NCBI GenBank assembly: GCA_963579025.1
Contig: CAUZFZ010000192.1
Coordinates: 1-17,895, forward strand
Direction: 5' to 3'
Origin: CAUZFZ01 sp963579025
GTDB taxonomy: Bacteria; Planctomycetota; Planctomycetia; Planctomycetales; Planctomycetaceae
Length of the DNA stretch: 17,895 nt
The notes under the pieces were generated by a model that worked only from the letters and a program-made list of their open reading frames with translations, did no database searches and was not told the origin of the DNA. The translations under genes and the position numbers were made by a program. Of the stretch, positions 1-7,083 are shown piece after piece; within the stretch, counting starts at the first letter, position 1, and each line of letters starts with the position of its first letter.

Positions 1-29
1 GGTCCATCCGCTTCCATGCGAATTTCCAT
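1..29 (-). CDS. possible 5' end of a divergent gene (partial, runs off left edge)
   Basis: An ATG on the minus strand (29-27) is preceded by AAGGAG-like sequence with a 5-base spacer (TCTCG), a better Shine-Dalgarno site than most in this window. Only nine codons (MEIRMEADG) are visible before the edge, so no function can be given. It would be transcribed away from the membrane-protein gene that begins near 111. The call rests only on the start context and could be chance. Confidence 0.3.
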
Positions 30-82
30 CGAGACTCCTTTCCCGGTCCGACTTCAACCATCAACCGGAAGGGAGTCTCGAT
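28..82. repeat. long inverted repeat between divergent genes
   Basis: ATCGAGACTCC (28-38) is perfectly repeated in inverted orientation as GGAGTCTCGAT (72-82). The pairing continues inwards (TTT with GAA/AAG, and CCGG-type bases 43-46 with 65-68) with one bulged base and an 18-base loop (47-64). Each arm carries a GGAG/GGGAG sequence pointing outwards. There is no T-run after the stem on the minus strand and only TATTTT on the plus strand, so a terminator is less likely than an operator, an mRNA structure over the start sites, or a mobile-element scar. Confidence 0.6.
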
Positions 83-110
83 ATTTTCCCGATTCCCCAA
101 CACCCACGTT

Positions 111-713
111 TTGGGATCACGCCCACACTCTTCGGAGTTTCCGTCGTGGTACACCCACGAACTAACGCGTCTGCGTCGCTCTTATCCAAAGGGTCCGAGT
201 GACGATGAACTCGCCCGCACTCGCACGGAGTTCCGCAGCAGCCTAACAGACTTCTTCGCTCAGGTCCGCTATGTTATCTCACTCTACGTCGCTCTATTTT
301 CCCTTGCCGCGGCCATTATCTATTTTGCCCTGAAAGAAGGCCATCTCCCTTCGCCATTGTTGTTCTGTGCCGGCGGCATTCTCATCATGGCGCACTTCTT
401 AGGGGCGTTCTTCAATAACATCATCCTTCAGATGTACGACTTGTATGTTTCTTCCGTCTTGTATTCCCAACAACTTCATGTCATCGCCGGAAAAGATACG
501 CACCGATGGTTTGACGTAGTCGCCCAACGCCTCAACACACATCCCAAAGATAAAAAAAGTTTTGTGCTGCTATGGAGCACGTTGCCCGACAGCACATACA
601 GATCATACGTTAGTATAATAAACACCGTTCGCTATGCGGCTCTGATAGTAGGGACGCTTCTGACCGCATTCGCCGTGGCTACGCTCGTCGCGCCGGACAA
701 AGTCGGTATTTAA
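111..713 (+). CDS. hypothetical membrane protein, three predicted TM segments
   Basis: I do not recognise this 200-residue protein. It has a charged N-terminal region (residues about 12-50), two close hydrophobic segments (about 53-74 and 81-103) forming a hairpin, a polar middle region (about 110-170) with many aromatic residues, and a C-terminal hydrophobic segment (about 172-194). This suggests an integral membrane protein with a sizeable soluble loop. The start is uncertain. TTG at 111 is the first conventional start in a frame that is open to the left edge, and it has no clear ribosome binding site. A good GGGAG at 71-75 precedes an in-frame ATA at 81. By eye the base composition is less GC-rich than the neighbours, which with the IS debris downstream fits an acquired gene. 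A terminator-like hairpin follows the stop. Confidence 0.6.
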   Translation: MGSRPHSSEFPSWYTHELTRLRRSYPKGPSDDELARTRTEFRSSLTDFFAQVRYVISLYVALFSLAAAIIYFALKEGHLPSPLLFCAGGILIMAHFLGAFFNNIILQMYDLYVSSVLYSQQLHVIAGKDTHRWFDVVAQRLNTHPKDKKSFVLLWSTLPDSTYRSYVSIINTVRYAALIVGTLLTAFAVATLVAPDKVGI

Positions 714-744
714 CACCAGTGGATTGGAAACTCGTGAGGCGCAG

Positions 745-789
745 CCGAGCCGAGTTCTAATCTTTTGTTCGAGTAGCTCGGGCTTTTTT
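745..789 (+). terminator. putative rho-independent terminator after the membrane protein gene
   Basis: CCGAGC (745-750) pairs with GCTCGG (776-781), followed closely by six T residues (784-789). A second small hairpin, CGAG-TAG-CTCG (770-780), and an AACTCG/CGAGTT pair (729-734/751-756) compete for the same bases. The long loop of the main stem makes this a moderate call. It lies 30-75 bases after the stop of the preceding gene. Confidence 0.45.
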
Positions 790-947
790 CATGCGCGGTG
801 TGAGGATCGTTGGTGAAATGATCGCTGCGACGCTGTGTGTCAGCCGGCTCTGTGTCGTGTCGACGTGTTGCGGACAGTATTGCGTGGGCTCGGCGCGGAC
901 CGGAAGCGGGCTCGCTGCCGGTGGGTTTCAGAAACGAGTGAACTGAT

Positions 948-1148
948 TCACGGGGGTAACGATAAAACAGGGGCGACTCCATCACTATCAACCACATGGC
1001 TCTTCTCCTGATTCACCACAGGGCGTAGATGATCGGTCAGATAACGACTCACCGAGTGCAACACACGCTGAGCACTCCGCAGCGGCTTCGTGAAAACCAC
1101 GAAATCATCCGCGTAGCGCACGAACGGCAGACCGCGACGGCTCGATCG
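948..1148 (-). pseudogene. group II intron reverse transcriptase / maturase remnant
   Basis: Reading the minus strand from about 1139 down to a TGA at 950-948 gives RRGLPFVRYADDFVVFTKPL followed by a segment resembling LHSVSRYLTDHLRPVVNQEKS. This is the classical RT catalytic block of group II intron-encoded proteins (YADD holds two metal-binding aspartates) plus the next block with the NQEKS turn. Everything before the catalytic block is missing, as is everything after, including the rest of the RT fingers/palm, the maturase (X) and the HNH regions. The fragment is therefore dead. No initiator fits. It is broken at about 1140-1155, exactly where the plus-strand IS91-type fragment begins. The region 790-947 downstream of its stop shows no clear coding and may be decayed sequence of the same element. 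Confidence 0.8.
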
Positions 1149-1156
1149 ACTCAGCC

Positions 1157-1785
1157 ATGAACTGCTGCCCTGCGATCATGTGCACGTCATCTCCACGGTC
1201 CCCGAAGAACTCAATCGAGTGTGGCAGTTCAACCGCAGGCTGTTTGCTGGCCTGCTGATGCGGGCGGCCCGTGAAGCGCTCCAGACACTGCTGAGTGATC
1301 CGAAGTACCTGGGAGCGACTCCCGGCATCATCAGTGCTCTGCACGGCTGGGGCAGAAACCTCAACGTGCATCCGAATGTGCATTGTCTGGTGACGGCCGG
1401 AGTCCTGCACCACGACGGCACCCTGGTGATACAGAAACGCAGCACGCTGCTGCCGGCCCGCGAGCTGATGCCCGTCTTTTGCGGAAAGCTGCGGGCCTTG
1501 TTCAAGCAGACGCTGGACGCCGGAGAGCTGCAGGTACCGTCCGGGCTGACGACGGCCCGACTGCATTGGCTGCTGAACCGTCTGGGACGCATCGACTGGA
1601 ACGTCCGCATTCAGGAACGCGATCGGCATGGTGTTTCCGTTGCTGGCGACCTGGCCCGCTACGTCACCGGCGGACCGATCTCCGACCGGCGGATCGAGAG
1701 CGTCCAGAATAGCCAGGTGATCTTTCGGTATCGGGATCACCGGGATGGCAAGGAAAAGCGAATGCGGAAACATGCCAGGCAATGA
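1157..1785 (+). pseudogene. IS91-family (HUH/Y2) transposase fragment
   Basis: The translation from about 1159 (ELLPCDHVHVISTVPEELN) to the TGA at 1783 matches the core of IS91/IS801/IS1294-type rolling-circle transposases. It has the LLPCDH-H-V opening, the HGWGRNLNVHPNVHCLVTAG block, and LARYVTGGPIS followed by VIFRYRDHRDGK. The N-terminal zinc-finger domain and the C-terminal part after the RYRDHRDG block are absent, so only about 205 residues remain of a protein usually near 350-400. Two catalytic positions look altered. The HUH motif reads H-P-N-V-H where family members usually have H-P-H-V-H, and the Y-x3-Y pair reads D-L-A-R-Y where the first tyrosine is expected. Both the truncation and the substitutions indicate an inactive relic. 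GTG at 1180 is a formal start only. Confidence 0.85.
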
Positions 1786-2032
1786 AGTGTCTCTGTCAGC
1801 AGCACGGGCTACGAAGGGAACCTTCCGGCCCGATTGCAACGACCGCTGTGCTTCCAAGGAAAAGTAATCTGAACGGCAGCGGCGATCTCGTCATCGTCAT
1901 CAGTCGACGGAATCTCGACGGATCTCAATTCCAGAACTGGATCGCCTGACGCGACCCGATCGACGACACTCGCGGGTTCTCACCACCAGCCAACGCCAAA
2001 GCAGTTCTTCTCATCGTCCATTGGTCGCGTTC
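1786..2032. other. non-coding stretch between IS91 relic and symporter gene
   Basis: No convincing ORF or RNA gene was found. A frame from about 1788 stays open through QFQNWIA to a stop near 1948 but has no start and no recognisable similarity. A short imperfect direct repeat (GACGGAATCTC then GACGGATCTC, 1906-1926) is present. The promoter of the downstream operon must lie in this stretch or upstream of it, but I cannot point to convincing -35/-10 boxes. Confidence 0.4.
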
Positions 2033-3559
2033 ATGCCCACGGATCGAATCCTCGAACTCAGCATTCTGACGGTCTACCTGGCCGGGCTGATGTGGATCGG
2101 GATTCGCTCGGCGAAGGGCGTCCGCACGTCAGTCGATTACACGCTCGCCGGACGCAGCGTTCCGTGGGTCGTTGTCATGGCCACAACGGCGGCCACGATG
2201 ATTGGCGGCGGTGCCTCGGTGGGAATGGTCTCCCGAGTCACTGAGGTAGGCATCGCGGCGGCCGTCGTCACGTGCGCCTGGCACCTGCAGTTGATCTTCA
2301 CAGGACTGTTCGTCGCTCCGAAGCTGCGAGGCATGAACCTGGTCACCGTGGGCGATTACTTCTCGCTGAAGTTCGGACCGCTGGCTCGCGAGCTGGCTGT
2401 GATCAATTGCACGATCTTCCTTGTCGGCGCGCTGGCGGCGCAGATGGCGGCGATCGGGACGGTGACCAACACAATTCTCGGTGTGGATTACACTGCGGCT
2501 CTGCTGATCGGAGCCGTCGTGACCGTCTTCTATTCCACGGTGGGCGGCATCCAGGCCGTCGTCAAAACTGATGTGGTGCAGTTCGTCATCCTGGTGGTAG
2601 GCATCGGACTGGCCTCGGCGATTCTGCTCAACCGGCACGGTGGATTCGCACAGATGCAGGCGGCGGCTCAGGCGGGGCAGTTTGAAATTACCGGTCACTG
2701 GCCATCAGCACGCGTCATCAGCCTGTTTGTTGCTTTCCTGCTGGGGGAGACTTTCGTTCCGCCGTATGCCGTGCGGTGTTTCATTGCGAAGGATTCTCAG
2801 CAGGCGCGCTGGGGCGTTACAGGAGCCGGTGTGTTTCTGCTCGTCTTCCTGCCGATCGCGACGTTCACTCTGGGAACGGCCGCTCAGATCAGTCCTGAGG
2901 TCCAGCAATCTCTGGCCGCGGAACAGCAGAGAATTCTTCAGGCCGACACGGCGGCCGGGGGCAACATGACTCAGGCCGACGCCGCGAACCAGGCGCGGCA
3001 GATTGCGTTCCCCACCCTGATTCGCACGACGTTCCCTCCATTGCTGACCGGACTGATCATCGCCGCAATTATTGCTGCGGTCATGTCGTCGGCCGACAGT
3101 TGCCTGTCGTGTCTATCGACTGTCGTGATGGAAGACGTGTATCGACGACACGTCAATCCTGCCGCGACCGATCCACAACTGTTGCGCGTGGCGCAAGTGA
3201 CGACTTTGCTAAGTGGTGTCGGCGCCGCGGTGTGTGCCTGGTTCGTTCACGACATCGCAGCGATCTTGGAATTCGTTTACGACTTCTGGGCTCCAACAAT
3301 GATCGTTCCGTTTCTGGTCGCCGTCTTCTGGTACCGCGAATCGCGGATTCGCGCGACGGTCTTCTCGATGGTCGCAGGCATCATCACCGTCATCGTCTGG
3401 CGGTTTGTGCTGGAGTCGCCCTGGAACATTGGACCGGCCCTCGCCGGCATTGCAGTCGCCGCGGTTGCATTTCTCGCGGCATGGCCCATAACAAACGGCG
3501 CACCACTGGGCTGGCTGTTCCAGCCGAGCCATGAACCGCAGACGGAGATCGAACAGTGA
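2033..3559 (+). CDS. sodium:solute symporter (SSS family)
   Basis: The 508-residue protein is predicted to import a small organic solute with Na+ across the inner membrane. Length and about 13 hydrophobic segments fit the SSS family (LeuT fold). Seen in the sequence: the YTLAGRSVPW start of TM2, the GDYFSLKFG loop, the FYSTVGGIQAVVKTDVVQ block around TM5, and SSADS (about residues 352-356), the Na2-site serine motif in TM8. A hydrophilic loop of about 40 residues (about 285-325) is likely periplasmic. I chose ATG 2033 over the TTG at 2021 because the family starts directly before TM1; neither start has a good Shine-Dalgarno. The stop overlaps the GTG of the next small gene, and an FAD oxidoreductase follows, so the substrate may be an amino acid or N-methyl amine that this enzyme oxidises. 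Substrate identity is inference. Confidence 0.9.
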   Translation: MPTDRILELSILTVYLAGLMWIGIRSAKGVRTSVDYTLAGRSVPWVVVMATTAATMIGGGASVGMVSRVTEVGIAAAVVTCAWHLQLIFTGLFVAPKLRGMNLVTVGDYFSLKFGPLARELAVINCTIFLVGALAAQMAAIGTVTNTILGVDYTAALLIGAVVTVFYSTVGGIQAVVKTDVVQFVILVVGIGLASAILLNRHGGFAQMQAAAQAGQFEITGHWPSARVISLFVAFLLGETFVPPYAVRCFIAKDSQQARWGVTGAGVFLLVFLPIATFTLGTAAQISPEVQQSLAAEQQRILQADTAAGGNMTQADAANQARQIAFPTLIRTTFPPLLTGLIIAAIIAAVMSSADSCLSCLSTVVMEDVYRRHVNPAATDPQLLRVAQVTTLLSGVGAAVCAWFVHDIAAILEFVYDFWAPTMIVPFLVAVFWYRESRIRATVFSMVAGIITVIVWRFVLESPWNIGPALAGIAVAAVAFLAAWPITNGAPLGWLFQPSHEPQTEIEQ

Positions 3560-3699
3560 TTCCATTGTGGTTGCTGACGATCCTGCATTACGCCTCGCTG
3601 ACGGCGGCCATTCTTATTCTGCTACTGCTCGCGCGTCAGGCAGTTGTCCGTCGAATCGGAAAATCAGTCGAAACACGTTCCTCAGAAAATGAGTCGTGA
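3556..3699 (+). CDS. 47-aa single-TM protein overlapping the symporter stop
   Basis: This small ORF starts with GTG at 3556, overlapping the symporter TGA in GTGA. The layout typically allows translational coupling. It encodes 47 residues: MIPLWLLTILHYASLTAAIL, then a leucine-rich run and LARQAVVRRIGKS, ending in a polar tail. The first about 28 residues form one hydrophobic segment followed by arginines and lysine, which fits a bitopic membrane peptide with a cytoplasmic C-terminus. It ends 24 bases before the oxidoreductase start. Small membrane partners next to SSS symporters are known in other lineages (for example YhdT-, DUF485- or DUF3311-type proteins), but this one is shorter and I cannot assign it to those families. 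An accessory role for the symporter is inference from position. Confidence 0.55.
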   Translation: MIPLWLLTILHYASLTAAILILLLLARQAVVRRIGKSVETRSSENES

Positions 3700-3723
3700 C
3701 GTCATCAGATTCGAAAGAGACAT

Positions 3724-4950
3724 ATGAGCCTTCCTCGAACGGCGAACGTGGTCATCATCGGTGGCGGAGTTCTCGGAACAAGCGCGGCGTTTCACCTGGC
3801 CGATAGTGGTCAGCAAAACGTCACGCTGATTGACAAGGGACCTGTCGCCAGCGGCACAACACCGTTCGCTGCCGGTCAGACCGGGTACCTCAACTGTGAC
3901 CGCTTCGCATTGAAATTCGGCACTTACTGCGTCGAGTTCTTCGAGCACTTCGAAGAACGCACGGGACACGCCATCGACTTCCATCAGCCGGGCAGTCTGC
4001 GAGTTGCGCTCACGGAGAAATATCAGCAGGACCTGGCAGCCCGTCACGATGCGGCCCGGGAACTCGGACATCCCGTCGAGTTTGTCACCAACGAGCAGTG
4101 CCGCGAACTGGTCCCGACGTTTCAGCCCCCGGAAGGCTGCCGCATCCTGCGAATCCCGCGTGACGGCTGGGTCGAACCAAAGTCGGTTGCGGTCGCCTAT
4201 GCAGCGGCTGCGCGCGACCGAGGTGTCAGTATTCACACTGGCGTCGCCGCGCTGGATCTGATCGTTGAACAAGGGGCCGTTCGAGGTGTCCGCACGGATC
4301 AGGGCGTCATTTCGACGGACCGAGTCGTGCTTGCCGCCGGCGCATGGACACGTCAGTTCGGCCGCAAACTCGGCTTGAACCTGTGCGCGGTTCCCGTTCA
4401 GCATCAGGCCTTTGTGACCGGTCCGATTGCAGGCGTGCTCGCCGAGCAGCCCGTCGTCAGGATCACCGAACCGCAAATCTATGTGCGTCCGGAACAGGGG
4501 GGACTGCTCGTTGGTGGTTACGGATACCGACCGCTCAGTGTGGACATGGATCAGTTTCCAAGTGACTTTGAAATCGCAGCGCTTAAAGCCGATCCTGTGT
4601 ATTACCAGCAGTTGTCCGATGCCGCGCGTGAGTTCTTCCCGCCTCTGAGTGAAGCAACCGTTGTCCAGGAACGCCGCGGGCTTCCGACCGTCTCACCGGA
4701 TGGCCGGTTGCTGGTTTCCGAGTGCAACGACCTGAGCGGGCTGATCATCGCTTCGGCGTGTGGCGTGGGCGGTATTGATCGCTCACCGGGGGTTGGTCGC
4801 GTTGTCGCTGAAGTCGTCAGCGGCGACCTGTCCTGGATCTCACCGGATGTCCTGAGTGTGGACCGATTCGAGGACGACCTTCTGTCCGACCCCGCTCTCC
4901 GCGCGCGTTGCGAAGAAACGTATGCGCATCATTACCACGAGATCTATTGA
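3724..4950 (+). CDS. FAD-dependent oxidoreductase, DAO (D-amino acid/sarcosine oxidase) family
   Basis: This 408-residue flavoenzyme is predicted to oxidise a C-N bond of an amino acid or N-methylated amine. The N-terminus has the Rossmann motif VVIIGGGVLGTSAAFHLA (GxGxxG at about 13-18), with an acidic residue closing the second strand (LIDKG, D38) to bind the adenosine ribose. TTPFAAGQTG follows at about 46-55. The C-terminal block, ASACGVGGIDRSPGVGR, matches the G-x-G...P-G-x-G/A segment that closes over the flavin in DAO proteins. A cysteine in this block invites the question of covalent flavin, but the family member cannot be named. No signal peptide or TM is seen, so it is cytoplasmic. 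ATG 3724 is preceded by GAAAGAG. It lies in the same operon as the symporter, suggesting uptake plus oxidation. The gene converges on the zinc-ribbon gene with a 6-base gap. Confidence 0.85.
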   Translation: MSLPRTANVVIIGGGVLGTSAAFHLADSGQQNVTLIDKGPVASGTTPFAAGQTGYLNCDRFALKFGTYCVEFFEHFEERTGHAIDFHQPGSLRVALTEKYQQDLAARHDAARELGHPVEFVTNEQCRELVPTFQPPEGCRILRIPRDGWVEPKSVAVAYAAAARDRGVSIHTGVAALDLIVEQGAVRGVRTDQGVISTDRVVLAAGAWTRQFGRKLGLNLCAVPVQHQAFVTGPIAGVLAEQPVVRITEPQIYVRPEQGGLLVGGYGYRPLSVDMDQFPSDFEIAALKADPVYYQQLSDAAREFFPPLSEATVVQERRGLPTVSPDGRLLVSECNDLSGLIIASACGVGGIDRSPGVGRVVAEVVSGDLSWISPDVLSVDRFEDDLLSDPALRARCEETYAHHYHEIY

Positions 4951-4956
4951 CCGGAG

Positions 4957-5487
4957 TCACGCAATCGTGATGGCGGCGGTCGACGAGGTGATCAACACCG
5001 TCTCGGTTGGTTTCGGTGGATTGGAGCCGACATAGCCGGCCACAAAATGCACGAGCAGGCCGAGGAGCACGCAAACGATCAGGCCGGCCACTATAAGCAT
5101 CGGTTTGTTCGTAAGGCTGATTCCACCACCACGAGTCCCACTGTTCTGCTTTCGACTGCCGGTTCCGCCCGCTCCTTGATGAGCGCCGCGCCTGAGGACC
5201 GGTACCTTTTCGCCGGGCAGATCAGTATTCTCCTGCGCGAAATCGTCGTCCGACCAGTCCGCACCAACCTGAGCACGGGGCGTCTGGTTGCTCTGCGTTT
5301 CGGACTTATGGGATTCTGACTTAACTGAGGAGCCACCGAGTAGATCATACGTCGAACGGTTGGACTCTAAGTCGAGGACAATTGTCAAACCGCACTTCGG
5401 GCAGTTTCGCTCCTGACCCAAACGCGATTTCAGGACGCGATGTTTTGCGCCACACTCGGTACAGACAATCTTAACTCGCTTGCCCAT
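4957..5487 (-). CDS. zinc-ribbon protein with C-terminal TM segment
   Basis: The 176-residue protein begins with a zinc ribbon: C9-x2-C12 (CTEC) and C29-x2-C32 (CPKC), 16 residues apart, as in the short MJ0042-type or rubredoxin-like ribbons common at the N-terminus of bacterial membrane proteins. A low-complexity, Ser/Gln/Asp/Gly-rich linker (about 45-125) follows, then one strong TM segment (about 128-151) and a Thr/Ser-rich tail of about 25 residues outside. No catalytic domain is visible. Proteins of this build are frequent and uncharacterised in planctomycetes. ATG 5487 fits the ribbon position. It is transcribed divergently from the Tat protein and convergently with the oxidoreductase, so it is a single-gene unit. 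Its function is unknown; a scaffold or sensor role would be a guess. Confidence 0.75.
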   Translation of the reverse strand: MGKRVKIVCTECGAKHRVLKSRLGQERNCPKCGLTIVLDLESNRSTYDLLGGSSVKSESHKSETQSNQTPRAQVGADWSDDDFAQENTDLPGEKVPVLRRGAHQGAGGTGSRKQNSGTRGGGISLTNKPMLIVAGLIVCVLLGLLVHFVAGYVGSNPPKPTETVLITSSTAAITIA

Positions 5488-5715
5488 CGGATTGTGCCCT
5501 TACAGTGACGATCGAAACGAGCGTGGTCGTGCTCGTTCATGATGGCAAACAAGACCAGTCGGAGCGAGCGACCATCCGATCTGGCGGACAACGACAACCG
5601 CAACCTTTGCCCGCAGGCGGTCGACGCGCGGTGGGTGCGGCCAGTCTACCGGGCCGTCTCTGTTCAGAAGTCGCGAACCTATCGACCGTTTTCCCAGCTT
5701 CGAGATCGATTGACC

Positions 5716-7059
5716 ATGAATCCAGAAATCCGCTCACACGGACCTGTGACACGCCGCGAGTTCCTTGCCAGTGCAGGAGTGGCCGGTCTCGTCACGCTGG
5801 CCCCTGGACAATGTAGAGCCCTCGACATGCCACGACCCAAAGTTGCAGCGATCTTCACGGGGTTCCACTACCGCTGGCACGCACACGTCATCCTTGAGAA
5901 CTTTCTTGAGCCGTACATCTTCAATGGGAAACGCACCACACCACCCGTCGATGTGGTCAGCTTCTATGCCGATCAGTTTCCCGATGGTGACATGGCACGA
6001 GATACGGCCCGGGCCTACGGCATCCCGATCTGCGAATCCATTCGCGAAGCACTGTGCCTCGGTGGTAGTCGGCTCGCGGTAGATGCCGTGCTGTCAATCG
6101 CTGAGCATGGCGACTACCCCACGAATGACTTCGGCCAGATCGAATACCCGCATAAGCGTTTCTTTGACGAGATCGCGACCGTTGTTCACGAAGCCGGTCG
6201 GCCGATTCCCGTGTTCAATGACAAGCATCTGTCGCATCTGTGGAGCGAAGCGAAGGAGATGTACGACACGGCGAAAGAACTCAGCATACCGCTCATGGCT
6301 GGAAGTTCCGCCCCGCTGGCTCAACGCGACCCCGCGCTGGAACTGCCCAAGAACTGCGAGTTCGATGAGGTGCTGGTGATCCACGGTGGGCCAATCGAAG
6401 CGTATGGGTTCCATGCGTTCGAACTGCTGCTGTCGATGGTCGAGGCACGTCGCGGCGGAGAGTCCGGAATTGCGAGTGTGGAATTTCTCGATGCCGCCGG
6501 CCTGAAGAAGGCAGCCGAGGAAGGCCGCTGGTCAATGCCATTGGCCGAGGCCGCCATGCAGGCTGAACTGGGAGATCCACAATCCCCATTCAAAGCAATC
6601 GGCGACGAGAATGTTGTGGGGACAAACGGAGTTCTCGTAACACATCGCGACGGACTGACTTCAATGATCCTCAGATCGGAAAGCTACAACGCGACTCGCT
6701 GGAACTTCGCCTGCCGGTTACGCGGCGAATCCGAAATCCGGGCGACTCGCTGGTACGTCGGTCCGTGGGAGAACCGCAATCTGTTCAAAGCGCTCTCCCA
6801 TGCAATCCAGCAACACTTTGTTGACGGGAAAGCACCCTATCCGGTCGAGCGAACGCTGATGGTGAGTGGCATGCTCGATGCATCCATGAAGTCACAGCAT
6901 CAACGTGTTCCGGTCGAGACACCGGACCTGGGGTTTGCGTACTCGACGCTGGATTATCGGGACATGCGTGAGACCGGGGCTTCCTGGAAGGTCATCACTG
7001 AAGAAACACCGCAGCCGAGCGGTATCGATTCCGCAGACAGTTGGCTGCCGCTGGAGTGA
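5716..7059 (+). CDS. Tat-signal protein, probable divergent Gfo/Idh/MocA-like protein
   Basis: A 447-residue product from ATG 5716. This start places a twin-arginine motif (TRREFLASAG, about 12-21) and a short hydrophobic stretch at the N-terminus. The frame extends to an ATG at 5539, but those 59 residues are polar and would bury the signal. The mature part resembles a Rossmann-type Gfo/Idh/MocA fold by pattern: PKVAAIF strand, a helix with ARDTARAYGIPICESIREAL, strand AVDAVLSIAEHGDYP, then PVFNDKHLSHLWSEAK in the place of the usual EKP motif, IPLMAGSS, and GFHAFELL in the place of the GxHxxD/L helix. The usual GxGxxG after the first strand is not seen. So it may be exported and may bind a sugar-like ligand without being a classical dehydrogenase. 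The fold assignment is inference. Confidence 0.7.
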   Translation: MNPEIRSHGPVTRREFLASAGVAGLVTLAPGQCRALDMPRPKVAAIFTGFHYRWHAHVILENFLEPYIFNGKRTTPPVDVVSFYADQFPDGDMARDTARAYGIPICESIREALCLGGSRLAVDAVLSIAEHGDYPTNDFGQIEYPHKRFFDEIATVVHEAGRPIPVFNDKHLSHLWSEAKEMYDTAKELSIPLMAGSSAPLAQRDPALELPKNCEFDEVLVIHGGPIEAYGFHAFELLLSMVEARRGGESGIASVEFLDAAGLKKAAEEGRWSMPLAEAAMQAELGDPQSPFKAIGDENVVGTNGVLVTHRDGLTSMILRSESYNATRWNFACRLRGESEIRATRWYVGPWENRNLFKALSHAIQQHFVDGKAPYPVERTLMVSGMLDASMKSQHQRVPVETPDLGFAYSTLDYRDMRETGASWKVITEETPQPSGIDSADSWLPLE

Positions 7060-7083
7060 GTTGCCGAAAATTCGTCCTTGCCG

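Noticed and set aside
791..946. Small plus-strand ORF (51 aa, starting MRGVRIVGEM)
   Set aside because: It has no ribosome binding site, unusual Cys/Gly/Ser-rich composition, and lies in decayed mobile-element DNA directly after a terminator.
1105..1857. 250-aa minus-strand ORF
   Set aside because: It is antisense to the IS91-type transposase fragment, whose plus-strand translation has clear family motifs; the minus product is Gln/Ser/Arg-rich with no family pattern.
3682..4476. 264-aa minus-strand ORF
   Set aside because: Shadow of the FAD oxidoreductase, which has the Rossmann motif and full-length similarity in the other strand.
5539..5715. N-terminal extension of the Tat protein to ATG 5539
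   Set aside because: The 59 extra residues are polar and unlike any domain, and would place the twin-arginine signal internally; ATG 5716 gives a normal Tat signal peptide.
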